This document shows, one piece after another, positions 15,257 to 22,920 of a DNA stretch of 36,447 nt. This DNA comes from Planctomycetales bacterium (GTDB taxonomy: Bacteria; Planctomycetota; Planctomycetia; Isosphaerales; Isosphaeraceae). The stretch spans positions 1 to 36,447 of the forward strand of contig DAIDHB010000504.1 in assembly GCA_027452145.1 (NCBI GenBank). The letters are read 5' to 3'. Made by a program: the position numbers and the translations under genes. Under the pieces are notes generated by a model. It was not told the origin of the DNA. It was given only the letters and a program-made list of their open reading frames with translations, and did no database searches. How positions within the stretch are numbered: the stretch's first letter is position 1; every line of letters begins with the position of its first letter.

Positions 15257-16861
15257 TCAGCGCCGGGTCGGGTCGAGCAGCCCGGCTCCGCGGAGCGCGG
15301 CGAGGGCCTGCTCCAGGGAGTGCCCGGGCGAGCCGTTGGCGTCGATCGTGTCGGAGGCGGCCCGCGTCACCGGGCCGGGCTCATCCCAGCGCCGGCGGGC
15401 CTCGCGATAGATCGACCAGTCGGCGTCGGAGGCGTCGTCGCGGCGCGCTGCCAGGCGGCCGCGGACGACGTCGGGATTGGCCTGACAGAGCAGCAGCCGG
15501 CCGGCGACGCCCCAGGCGGAGGCAGCGTCGAGGAAGTCGCGGCGGCGCGACTCGTCGCGGAAGCTCGCGTCGACGAGTGCCCGACCCGCCTCGAAGACGA
15601 TCGCCTCGGCGCGGCGCAGGCATTCGCCGTAGGTGCGATCGTCCCATTCGGGGGTGTAGATGTCCGCGGCGAAGGCGGCCGCCGCGCGGTCGCTTCCGCC
15701 GCGGCCGGCGAGCTGCTTCCGCACCTCGTCGGACCGGATGACCGAGAACCCCGCGCGTGCGGCCAGGCCGCGCGCCAGAGTCGACTTGCCGGCGCCGGGC
15801 AGCCCCGCCAGCAGTACCACGCAAGGCCGGCGCCCGGGCGGCTCGAGCTCGCAGAGCGCGTGCAGCCACAGCGCGCGGGCGCGCCGGCGGGCGGAGGCTC
15901 GCTCGGCCTCGGGGATTTCGGGCTCCTTGAGCTTCATCCCCTCGACCTTGCCCCGCACCGCGGCTCGGTACGATCGGTAGAAGGGGAGCACCGCGGCGCC
16001 GTCGGGGTCGTCCGCCGCGCGGAGGTAGCTCGAGACGAACGCCGAGGCCAGGTCGTGTCGACCCTCGAGGGCCAACTCCATGGCGAGGAAGGCGACGTCG
16101 GCGACCGGGTCGGCGTGGCGGTAGCGCGGGTCGAACTCGATGCAGTCGACCGCGATCCAGTCGGCCGGCTCGGGCCGATCGGGAAACCAGTAGACGTGGT
16201 CGAGGCGCAGGTCTCCGTGGGTGTCGCGCGGGACGCCGCGGGCCGCGCGGGCGTCGATCTTGGCCCGCAGCGCCTGGAGGGCCGACTCGGTCCGGTCGCG
16301 CAGGCGGTCGAGCGTCGATCGGCTGAGCGTGACACCGACGTGCGGCCCGGCCTGGACAAAGTTCTCGCGGGCGTTGGCGGCGACGGCCTCGAACGAGCAG
16401 CATGCGGCGATCTCCGGCCCCGAGTCGGCCGACCTGTGGAACCGGGCGAGCCGATTTGCCAGGCCGTCGAGGGCCTCGGCGTCGACCTCGCCGCCGGCCA
16501 GTCGGTCGCGGAGGGTGGCCGAGTCGGGCAGCCGTCGCATCTTCACGGCCCACTCGACGGGGTCGCCCGTGCCCTCGACGCGGAGCTCGCCCCCCCGGCG
16601 GACGATGGGGACGACCCCGAGATACACCTCGGGCGCCAGGCGGCGGTTGAGCCGCACCTCCTCCTCGCAGAAGTGGCGACGGCGCTCGATGGTGCTGTAG
16701 TCGAGGAAGCCCAGGGCCACCGGCTTCTTGATCTTGTAGGCAAACCCGCCCGCGAGGAACACCGCGGAGATGTGCGTCTGATGCACCTCGATTGGACCCG
16801 CGGAACGGTCGCCGAAGGCCGAGGGGTTGGACAGCGCCTCGATCAGGCGGGACAGTTCCAT
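15257..16861 (-). CDS. APH-like / P-loop kinase fusion (COG2187-COG0645 type)
   Basis: A 534-residue two-domain protein. Residues 1-335 resemble aminoglycoside phosphotransferase-type kinases: nucleotide Lys region 'YKIKKPVALGFLDY' (residues 42-55), catalytic 'HGDLRLDHV' (His215-Asp217) and 'DPVADVAFL' (251-259). Residues 345-534 are an AAA_33/zeta-toxin-like P-loop kinase with Walker A 'GLPGAGKST' (353-361) and 'IRSDEVRKQL'. The same fusion is known in many bacteria; the Mycobacterium tuberculosis member (Rv2004c) lies next to a Usp gene in the hypoxia-induced regulon. The substrate is unknown; no evidence here that it acts on antibiotics. Confidence 0.88.
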   Translation of the reverse strand: MELSRLIEALSNPSAFGDRSAGPIEVHQTHISAVFLAGGFAYKIKKPVALGFLDYSTIERRRHFCEEEVRLNRRLAPEVYLGVVPIVRRGGELRVEGTGDPVEWAVKMRRLPDSATLRDRLAGGEVDAEALDGLANRLARFHRSADSGPEIAACCSFEAVAANARENFVQAGPHVGVTLSRSTLDRLRDRTESALQALRAKIDARAARGVPRDTHGDLRLDHVYWFPDRPEPADWIAVDCIEFDPRYRHADPVADVAFLAMELALEGRHDLASAFVSSYLRAADDPDGAAVLPFYRSYRAAVRGKVEGMKLKEPEIPEAERASARRRARALWLHALCELEPPGRRPCVVLLAGLPGAGKSTLARGLAARAGFSVIRSDEVRKQLAGRGGSDRAAAAFAADIYTPEWDDRTYGECLRRAEAIVFEAGRALVDASFRDESRRRDFLDAASAWGVAGRLLLCQANPDVVRGRLAARRDDASDADWSIYREARRRWDEPGPVTRAASDTIDANGSPGHSLEQALAALRGAGLLDPTRR

Positions 16862-16917
16862 CGCGTGTTCGCCTCCCGCGACCCGACTTGACCCCGGCGC
16901 GGAAGATCCTCAAGTAG

Positions 16918-16972
16918 GTCGGGCAGTCTTGCCCGACACTCAGGTCCCGTCGGGCTGGAAAGTCCGGCCGAC
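16918..16972. repeat. Two adjacent hairpins downstream of the ANTAR gene
   Basis: GTCGGGCA (16918-16925) pairs perfectly with TGCCCGAC (16930-16937) around a 4-base loop. A second hairpin follows with arms 16949-16959 and 16963-16972, closing with one bulge or mismatch, and begins with the same GTCGGGC core. They lie between the end of the ANTAR gene (17002) and the start of the APH/P-loop gene (16861). No T-run follows on either strand, so they may be REP-like or mRNA-stabilising elements rather than terminators. Confidence 0.5.
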
Positions 16973-17001
16973 TTTCATGCCGGCGAAATCGATGCCATGC
17001 A

Positions 17002-17601
17002 TCAGTTGGCCTTCGAGGGCTCGAGGGCCTCCTCGGCCGTGAGGATCATCTGGGCGATCTCGATGAGCTTGCGATTCTTGTCGCTGGCGATCTTCTGGAG
17101 GCGGCGAAAGGCGTCGTGCTCGTCGAGGTTGGCCTTCTTCATCAGGATGCCCTTGGCTTTCTCGATGACCTTGCGGTCCTCGAGCGCCTGCTTCAGGTCG
17201 TTGGTCTCCTTGCGCAGGGCCTGGAACTGCTCGAACCGGCGAAGGGCGATGGCGATGGCCGGCTCGAGGTCGGCCTGCTTGATCGGCTTGACCAGGTAGG
17301 CCATGATGTGGTCGCCCTCGGCGCGGCGGATGAACTCGGGGTCATTGTAGGCGGAGACCAGGATGACGGGGACCGCCTCCTGGCGGTAGATCCTGCCGGC
17401 GGCGTCGATGCCGTCCATGTCGGGCATCTTGATGTCGGTGATGACGAGGTCGGGATGCGAGGACGCGCAGAGCTCGACCAGCTCGATGCCGGTGCGCGCG
17501 ACGCCGATGACCTGGTGGCCCAGCAGCGGCAGGATCTGCTGGAAGTAGTCGCGCATATCCAGCTCATCGTCGGCGACGACGATCTTGAGGGATCGGCTCA
17601 T
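17002..17601 (-). CDS. Response regulator with ANTAR RNA-binding domain (AmiR/NasT-like)
   Basis: A 199-residue regulator. Residues 1-120 form a receiver: Asp11-Asp12, phospho-acceptor Asp56 in 'VITDIKMPDMDG', and Lys in 'LVKPIK'. Residues about 135-190 form an ANTAR domain: 'VIEKAKGILMKKANLDEHDAF' is represented by its core 'AKGILM' and 'DAFRRLQ'. ANTAR proteins, once phosphorylated, bind paired RNA hairpins and prevent transcription termination. The start overlaps the stop of the upstream kinase by four bases (ATGA), so this is the last gene of a translationally coupled four-gene operon. The targets are unknown. Confidence 0.93.
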   Translation of the reverse strand: MSRSLKIVVADDELDMRDYFQQILPLLGHQVIGVARTGIELVELCASSHPDLVITDIKMPDMDGIDAAGRIYRQEAVPVILVSAYNDPEFIRRAEGDHIMAYLVKPIKQADLEPAIAIALRRFEQFQALRKETNDLKQALEDRKVIEKAKGILMKKANLDEHDAFRRLQKIASDKNRKLIEIAQMILTAEEALEPSKAN

Positions 17602-19046
17602 GTAATACCTCGGGGCACGGTGATGATGACGGTGGCGCCGGGGGCGTCGCCGTCGCCGAGGCTGATCCGGCCGCCGTGGGCCTCGACGATCCGCCGCGCG
17701 ATGGGCATTCCAAGGCCGGTTCCCCGGGCCTTGGTGGTGTAGAATGGGTCGAAGACTCTGGGCCGCACCTCCGGCGGGATCCCCGGCCCGTTGTCGCGGA
17801 AGGCGATGCGGACGGCCGGGCGGCCGTTGATGACGACCTCCCTGGCGCGGACCTCGACGGTGACCGGCGGCGCCCCGGCCGCCAGCGCGTTGTCGAGGAT
17901 GTTGCGGAAGACCTGCCCGAGCCGGAATGGGTCGGCGAGGCAGCGTAGGTTCACGCCGTCGACCGCCTCGGCGAGCGAGGCGTCCTTGCGCGTGCGCGCC
18001 GAATCCAGGTGGATCCAGGCCTCGCGCCAGACCTGCCGCAGGTCGCAGGCCACGCGGTCGAGCTTGATCGGGGCCGCATAGCCGCGGACGTCCTCATACA
18101 GGGTGTGGAGGTGGTCCTGCGCCTTCTGGATGCGGTCGATCAGCCCGATGGCATCGGGCCGGTCGCGGACGGACAAGGTGAGCATCTCGAGGCAGGCCTG
18201 GCTGCGCTGGAGCGCATTGCGGCTCTCGTGGGCGAGTCCGGTGACCATCTCGCCGATGGCGGCCAGCCGCTCGGATTGCAGGGCGCGCTCCTGGGCGTGC
18301 TTGAGGAACGTGATGTCGTGGCCGACCTTCAGGATCGCCGGCCCGTCCTCGTAATCGGCGAGATAGCGCGCGTTCCACAGGATCGCCCGGGGCGAGCCGT
18401 CGCGGCAGGAGACGGGGTTCTCCAGGCCGCGAAGGGGATCGCCGGCGGCGACTCGCGCGAGCTCAGCGGCGACCCTCGGGCGATCCGGCTCGGGCAGCAG
18501 GTCGAGGTAGTTGCGGCCGACGGCCTCGGAGGCCGACAACCCGGTGATCTGCTCGGCGAACGGGCTGAAGTAGACGATGGTGTGATCCGGGCGGAGGATC
18601 ACGATCATGCACTCGGCGGCCTCGACCAGGTGGCGGAAGGCCGCGTCGCTTCGCTCCTTGGCGACGGTAAGCTGCCGCCGTTCGGCGATCCGTTCCAGGC
18701 TGGCCCGCAGCAGGTCGGGACTGAGCGGCTTGAGCAGGTAATCGGAGGCGCCCTGCCGCAGCGCGGCGATCACACCCTGGAAGTCCGAGTACCCCGTCAC
18801 GACGATCACGGCGGCCCGGGGCGCGTACGCCTTGAGGACCGGCAGGAACTGCTCGGCGGTGGTGTCGGGAAGCCGGCGGTCGAGGATGATGGCGGCGAAT
18901 CGCCGCCAGTCGTCGCGGGCCTTCGCCTCGGCGGCGGAGCCGGCCAGCACAACCCGGTGGTCGTCGAGCTCGAGGATGTCGCGAAGGTTCTCCCGGGCGT
19001 CGGGGTCGTCCTCGATCACCAGGATGTCGAGCGGGGAAGTGGCCAT
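17598..19046 (-). CDS. Hybrid histidine kinase: receiver-PAS-HisKA-HATPase
   Basis: A 482-residue protein. Domains: receiver 5-125 (acceptor Asp56 in 'IILDRRLPD', Lys106 in 'LLKPLS'), PAS about 136-252 ('MIVILRPDHTIVYFSP', 'VGHDITFLKHAQ'), HisKA with phospho-acceptor His273 in 'GLAHESRNALQ', and an HATPase with N box 'NILDNALAAG', G1 'DNGPGIPP' and G2 'GTGLGMPIAR'. The receiver at the N-terminus suggests it is itself a phosphorelay target. It has no membrane segment, so it is cytoplasmic. It lies four bases after the double-receiver gene and overlaps the ANTAR gene, which suggests that phosphate passes along the operon. What the PAS domain senses is unknown. Confidence 0.93.
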   Translation of the reverse strand: MATSPLDILVIEDDPDARENLRDILELDDHRVVLAGSAAEAKARDDWRRFAAIILDRRLPDTTAEQFLPVLKAYAPRAAVIVVTGYSDFQGVIAALRQGASDYLLKPLSPDLLRASLERIAERRQLTVAKERSDAAFRHLVEAAECMIVILRPDHTIVYFSPFAEQITGLSASEAVGRNYLDLLPEPDRPRVAAELARVAAGDPLRGLENPVSCRDGSPRAILWNARYLADYEDGPAILKVGHDITFLKHAQERALQSERLAAIGEMVTGLAHESRNALQRSQACLEMLTLSVRDRPDAIGLIDRIQKAQDHLHTLYEDVRGYAAPIKLDRVACDLRQVWREAWIHLDSARTRKDASLAEAVDGVNLRCLADPFRLGQVFRNILDNALAAGAPPVTVEVRAREVVINGRPAVRIAFRDNGPGIPPEVRPRVFDPFYTTKARGTGLGMPIARRIVEAHGGRISLGDGDAPGATVIITVPRGIT

Positions 19047-19050
19047 GGCC

Positions 19051-19812
19051 TCAGTCCGGGGCTCGCCCGGCCTCCTCCGCGTGCGGCTGGGCCAGCTCCC
19101 CGAGCTTGGAGAGCAACTGCGGCACGTCGAACGGCTTGTAACAGACCGCGTCGGCGCCCTCGGCCACCATCTGGTCGATCAGCGGATCCATCTCCGCCCG
19201 ATATCCGGTCACGACGATCGTGCGGGCGCGGGGATCGGCCTCGCGGACCATCCGGAACACGTCGTTCCCCGTCGCGCCGGGGATCCGCATGTCGATCAGG
19301 ACGACGCGATGGCGAGAATCGCGGATCTGCTCGGCCGCCTCGGGGGCGTCGTGGGCGAGGCTCACGCGGTATCCCTGGTCGCGGAAGAGGTCCCAGAGGT
19401 TGGCGCAGAGGTCCTTGTCGTCGTCGACCACGAGGACCAGCGGCTGGTCGATCGCCTGCTCGACCAACTGGAGCAGCGACGAGAAGTCGACCGGCTTGGC
19501 GACGACCTTCCAGGCCCCGGCGGCCAGGGCCTCTTCGGCGGTCGCCGGCGAGGCGTACGCCGTCACCAGCAGCGCGACGGTCCCGGCATGCCGCCGGCGG
19601 ATCTCGCGGTAGAGCGTCAGGCCGTCCATGCCGGGCATCTTGTAGTCGAGAAGCGCGACGTCGTAGTGGCCCCGCTGCAAGAGCTCCAGGGCCGACGGCC
19701 CGTCGTGGGCCATGTCGGCGTGGTAGCCGAGGTCCGTGAGGATGTCGCTGAGGTTATGACAGATATCGACGTCGTCGTCGACGACGAGGATTCGGGCGGG
19801 TTCGTGGCTCAT
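19051..19812 (-). CDS. Double-receiver response regulator
   Basis: A 253-residue protein made only of two receiver domains (about 6-122 and 125-245). Acceptors are Asp56 ('ALLDYKMPGMDG') and Asp174 ('VVLIDMRIPG'); each domain has the acidic pair near its start (Asp12-Asp14 and Asp130-Asp132) and a Lys ('VAKPVD', 'CYKPFD'). There is no output domain. Its start overlaps the globin-coupled kinase stop by four bases (ATGA). The partner of the kinase AfGcHK, as I recall it, also has two receivers with Asp52 and Asp169, so this is very likely the cognate acceptor. Asp acceptors could feed the hybrid kinase or ANTAR protein downstream. Confidence 0.93.
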   Translation of the reverse strand: MSHEPARILVVDDDVDICHNLSDILTDLGYHADMAHDGPSALELLQRGHYDVALLDYKMPGMDGLTLYREIRRRHAGTVALLVTAYASPATAEEALAAGAWKVVAKPVDFSSLLQLVEQAIDQPLVLVVDDDKDLCANLWDLFRDQGYRVSLAHDAPEAAEQIRDSRHRVVLIDMRIPGATGNDVFRMVREADPRARTIVVTGYRAEMDPLIDQMVAEGADAVCYKPFDVPQLLSKLGELAQPHAEEAGRAPD

Positions 19813-20990
19813 AGCTCGGGGTCTCCCTCGACCGGAGCGGCGAACAATCGGACGGTGAACCGGCTGCCCCGGCCCGACCGACTCTCGACCTGGATTGTAC
19901 CCTGATTCTTCTCGACGATCGACCGCGTGATGGCCAGGCCCAGCCCCAGCCCCCGCGCCTTGGTCGTGTAGAGCGGCTCCATGATCCGGGCCAGCTCGAG
20001 TTCGTCCATCCCGGTGCCCGAGTCGGTCACCGAGATGGCCACGCGGTCTCCTTCGGGGCTCAGGCCGATGTCGAGCCGCCCGCCCTGCGCCATGGAGTCG
20101 CGGGCATTGCGGACGAGGTTCCCCAGCGCGATCCGGAGTTGGCTGGCGTCGCCGAGGGCGCGGGGCAGGCCCGGCGGCGATTCCAGCGTCACCTCGATCC
20201 GGTCGCCCGGCGGGTTGAGCTCGAGGACCTCGCGGACCATCGACTCCAGGTCAATCGGTCGCATCTCCGGGAGCGGCAGCCGCGCGAAGTTCGACAGCGC
20301 GGTGATCACGCCGTCGGCGAGCTCGACGTTGCGCTCGATCCGCCGCAGGTGGCCGGCCTTCTTGTCCTCGGTCGGATTGCGGGCGTTGAGGAGATAATAC
20401 ACCGACGTCTTCACCACGTTAAGCGGGTTGCGTAGCTCGTGGGCCACGCCGCCGGCAACCTGGCCGAGCGTTGCCAGCCGCTCGTTCCGCTGGAGCCGCG
20501 CCGCGTATTCCGCCTGGTAGGCGTCCTCGATGATCGCCAGGTCGAGGTCCAGCAGCTTGTCGAGCGACCGGACGGTCTCCTTCAGCTCGCCCGCCGCCCC
20601 GCGCCACGACTCGTGGAGCGCCCGGACCAGCCCGGTCCGCAGCCGCGAAAGTGCGACGTTCGTATACACCTGCTCCAGCCCGATCTCGACGTGGCGAAGG
20701 CCGACCTTCCATCGCCGCGCGACGTAGCTCGCGTCGTAGGTCCCGGAAAGAAGGTCGCGGATCCACTGGGTGAGGGTCCCCTTCAACCGGGCGATCTGCT
20801 CGGTGCCGCCGGTGATCACCTGGCGGGCATTGGGGTGGCGTTCGATCTCCGCGTAGAAATCCTCGATGAGAGCGTGGAGGTAGGGCTCGAGCACCGGCGC
20901 CGTCGCCGCGACGCGACATGCGTCCTCATTGCTCCAGCCTACATAGGACTGGAGCTCACTGTAACGTTCGTACAGCCGGTCCGCGTTCAT
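19809..20990 (-). CDS. Globin-coupled oxygen-sensing histidine kinase
   Basis: A 393-residue cytoplasmic kinase. Residues 1-150 are a sensor globin: proximal His100 in 'KVGLRHVEIGLEQVY' and distal Tyr46 in 'LIEDFYAEIERHP'. Residues 170-240 are a HisKA domain with His184 in 'GGVAHELRNPLNV', followed by an HATPase ('NLVRNARDSM', 'DSGTGMDE', 'GLGLGLAITRS'). In AfGcHK of Anaeromyxobacter the heme ligand, distal Tyr and phospho-acceptor are recalled as His99, Tyr45 and His183, one residue off throughout. It should therefore bind heme and respond to oxygen. ATG 20990 is preferred; an upstream ATG at 21038 lies inside a terminator-like hairpin. First gene of the operon. Confidence 0.93.
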   Translation of the reverse strand: MNADRLYERYSELQSYVGWSNEDACRVAATAPVLEPYLHALIEDFYAEIERHPNARQVITGGTEQIARLKGTLTQWIRDLLSGTYDASYVARRWKVGLRHVEIGLEQVYTNVALSRLRTGLVRALHESWRGAAGELKETVRSLDKLLDLDLAIIEDAYQAEYAARLQRNERLATLGQVAGGVAHELRNPLNVVKTSVYYLLNARNPTEDKKAGHLRRIERNVELADGVITALSNFARLPLPEMRPIDLESMVREVLELNPPGDRIEVTLESPPGLPRALGDASQLRIALGNLVRNARDSMAQGGRLDIGLSPEGDRVAISVTDSGTGMDELELARIMEPLYTTKARGLGLGLAITRSIVEKNQGTIQVESRSGRGSRFTVRLFAAPVEGDPEL

Positions 20991-21029
20991 CCTCACCGAA
21001 CTCCCAATGTCTTGCTCCGTAAAACGACA

Positions 21030-21068
21030 AAGGCCCATGCGCCGCCCTGGAGGCGGGGCATGGGCCTT
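21030..21068 (-). terminator. Terminator-like hairpin in front of the globin-coupled kinase gene
   Basis: Two 17-base arms (21030-21046 and 21052-21068) are complementary at 16 of 17 positions with a 5-base loop. On the minus strand the stem is followed by TTTGTCGTTTT, a T-rich tail; on the plus strand no T-run follows. The hairpin ends 40 bases before the kinase start codon. It can be either the terminator of the preceding 91-residue gene or an attenuator of the kinase operon. Confidence 0.65.
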
Positions 21069-21121
21069 CGCGACCCGATCGGACGCCCCGTGCCGGAGCC
21101 GTCCAATCCATCATTTCTAGA

Positions 21122-21150
21122 AGTCTAGCCGATTGCGAGCGAGATGAAAA
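21122..21150 (-). promoter_or_regulatory. Possible promoter of the globin-kinase operon
   Basis: On the minus strand TTTTCA (21150-21145) and TAGACT (21127-21122) are separated by 17 bases; each matches consensus at four of six positions. Transcription would start near 21115, upstream of the 21030-21068 hairpin. Confidence 0.35.
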
Positions 21151-21228
21151 GCACCCTCGCTCGGGAATTGAAGCGCTCTTCCGGTTCGGGAGGCGATCGC
21201 CAATCGCCCGGTCGCGGGATCGGAAAGC

Positions 21229-21252
21229 TCGCCCCCGGAACCGGGCGAGCGG
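21229..21252 (-). terminator. Weak terminator hairpin after the 91-residue gene
   Basis: GCTCGCCC and GGGCGAGC form a perfect 8-bp stem with an 8-base loop; on the minus strand only TTT follows. It lies about 200 bases downstream of the stop codon at 21453. Confidence 0.35.
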
Positions 21253-21452
21253 GTGACTGTGTCGGACGTGATCTGATCCCGTCCCGGCGGCGGCTGCCGG
21301 ACGATTCGCCCGTTCGCCCCGATTCGCGGGTAGTGTGTGAGACGCAGGACGAGCCGGCCGCCGGGCGATGGCCGCATCGTGCGTCGGCTTGGGCACGCGC
21401 GACGATCGACGGCCACGACCTCGGGCCTGTGCTGCCCGGATGGATTGGTCGA

Positions 21453-21728
21453 TTACCGGATGAGCTGGAGCTGAGTGGCGGCGACGAATCCGTTGTAGGA
21501 CCGACGACCCACTGCCTCCACGGGGCTGCCGTGGCAGAGGTTCTCGCTCAGATCCTCCAGCCAGAAGCGATCCGGGACCAGCGAGGGCTCAGCCTCGACA
21601 ATGACCAGATCCTTCGGCCGACCCCGCGGGGCCACCTGAAGCACCAGCCGGCTCCCCTGGGAAGACGTCAGACTCGACTCCACCCAGGAATCGACGATCG
21701 CACCGCTGACCACCAGTTCGGATTCCAT
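21453..21728 (-). CDS. Small unknown protein with its own strong promoter
   Basis: A 91-residue protein starting at ATG 21728, which follows GGGAGGA; a second ATG at 21749 lacks a ribosome binding site. The sequence alternates hydrophobic and polar residues like a small beta-barrel: 'ELVVSGAIVDSWVESSL', 'RLVLQVAPRGRPKDLVIVE', 'GSPVEAVGRRSYNGFVAA'. The final portion recalls an OB-fold-like barrel, but no family can be named. A near-consensus sigma-70 promoter lies 80-110 bases upstream. It sits within the signalling block and could be a co-regulated effector. Confidence 0.7.
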   Translation of the reverse strand: MESELVVSGAIVDSWVESSLTSSQGSRLVLQVAPRGRPKDLVIVEAEPSLVPDRFWLEDLSENLCHGSPVEAVGRRSYNGFVAATQLQLIR

Positions 21729-22317
21729 CCATTCCTCCCTCTCGACCATCGTTGTTCCGGACTGGTCGAGCTTGCGTGGTGGATCCCTACCTTCTTGGTT
21801 ACTCGACATCCATCCTAGCAGCCAACTAAACGGTGTCAAGGGGGAATCGCTCGAAAAAACGCCGCGAATCATGACGGGATGTCCGCCGGGGTCAGCGGAT
21901 TCCCTATCAAATTCATCGTAATGCGTTAGGCTACGCGACAGCAGCCACCCAAACTTGCGGGGCAGATATCGGGGTAACTCACTGCTGCACCGGGTGTTAA
22001 GGTCGATTTGACCGCAGGTGGCCGATGGCGGTTGGCGGACCGAGTCTTTGGCCGGCCCGAGTCGAGTCAAGGCCGCGCAGGGCCCACTCGCGCGGTTTTT
22101 GCCGGTCACTTCAAATCGTGGCAAGGTATGGAGATAAGAGCAGGGGCCGCGGTAAGTGGGCGGCGGTGCGGGATCAGGATGGGTGCTTTCCGGGAGGGGG
22201 CCCGGAGTATGATTGGAGGAGAGACAGGGTAGGGGCCGGGCGCTCGCCTCGGGGCAGGAGAGGATATCCCGGCGTTTCGACCGACCGATCCGCCGGCAGC
22301 GTTCGGCGGCGGGACCG
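21729..22317. other. Intergenic region with a near-consensus promoter
   Basis: A 589-base gap between divergently read genes. It contains the minus-strand promoter at 21812-21839 and several AT-rich patches (for example 21905-21925) unusual for this genome. A TATGAT at 22208-22213 could be a -10 box for the plus-strand gene, without a good -35. No protein-like frame was found. Confidence 0.45.
21812..21839 (-). promoter_or_regulatory. Sigma-70 promoter of the 91-residue gene
   Basis: On the minus strand a perfect -35 TTGACA (21839-21834), a 16-base spacer and TAGGAT (21817-21812) as the -10. The start site would be near 21805, giving a leader of about 77 bases before ATG 21728. This is the best promoter match in the window. 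Confidence 0.7.
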
Positions 22318-22851
22318 ATGTCAACCAGGGAATCGCTCATGGAGCCGACGAACGCGGTGGCGGCCGACGACCTCCGGCGGTTGCGACTCGACCTGCTGCG
22401 GCAGGCCGCCGGCATATACCTCGAGCTGGCCTATCCGTCCGGCCCGGTGCCCGACGCGGTCCGCCGGCGGCTGCAATGGGGTGAGGACCGCTCTCCGAGT
22501 GAACTCCTCGGCGGCCCGCCGTTCGAGCGGGCGGGGAAGGCCCCGGGGCGCCAGTCGTCCATCTGGGCCTTGCGGCTGGGCAATCATCGCTATCCGCACA
22601 TGAAACTTCAAATTCAACCCTGGCCGAACGAGGCGGGTTTCATGCTGTCGGTGAACACGCACGACCAGGTCGCCGGGGTCAACCTGAGCGAGGTGGATGC
22701 GCAGGCGTTCCGCGACCTCCAGTCCGAGAATCAGCGGCTGAAGGAGCTGATCGAGAAGGCGTGGGATGACGCGGGGCTGCCGACGTTCCTCCGCTACCTG
22801 CGCGATTACATCGAGAGCCGGAGGGAAGCCCCGGCGCCCGACGGCCCATGA
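22318..22851 (+). CDS. Unknown protein with C-terminal coiled coil
   Basis: A 177-residue protein from ATG 22318 (ATG 22339 is an alternative with AGGGA upstream). The N-terminal half is a helix 'LRRLRLDLLRQAAGIYLELAY', here described by its ends 'LRRLRLDL' and 'IYLELAY', then a beta-rich part ('WALRLGNHRYPHMKLQIQP', 'FMLSVNTHDQV'), then a coiled coil 'LQSENQRLKELIEKAW'. The pattern looks conserved, and I have an impression of similar planctomycete proteins, but no function is known. It is the only plus-strand gene between the two minus-strand signalling groups. Confidence 0.7.
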   Translation: MSTRESLMEPTNAVAADDLRRLRLDLLRQAAGIYLELAYPSGPVPDAVRRRLQWGEDRSPSELLGGPPFERAGKAPGRQSSIWALRLGNHRYPHMKLQIQPWPNEAGFMLSVNTHDQVAGVNLSEVDAQAFRDLQSENQRLKELIEKAWDDAGLPTFLRYLRDYIESRREAPAPDGP

Positions 22852-22920
22852 TCGCGGGCGACGAGCCCGCCTCCCAGGGGATCTGATCGGTGGGCCTCGC
22901 CCTCCCACTCATGCGGGTCG

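Larger units (their letters stand above)
20991..21452. other. Leader region of the globin-kinase operon
   Basis: A 462-base gap on the minus strand between the 91-residue protein gene and the globin-coupled kinase gene. It holds a small hairpin after the former gene, a possible promoter at 21122-21150 and a large hairpin at 21030-21068. No protein frame looks real. Confidence 0.5.

Noticed and set aside
15257..16861. Calling the APH-like fusion an antibiotic resistance gene
   Set aside because: The APH-type domain belongs to a widespread fusion family of unknown substrate, with no resistance context nearby.
14678..16891. Long plus-strand frame across Usp and APH/P-loop genes
   Set aside because: It spans two real genes in other frames and has no recognisable motif.
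18009..19739. Long plus-strand frame opposite the kinase genes
   Set aside because: Shadow of the minus-strand signalling genes; no domain character and Arg/Gly/Asp-biased composition.
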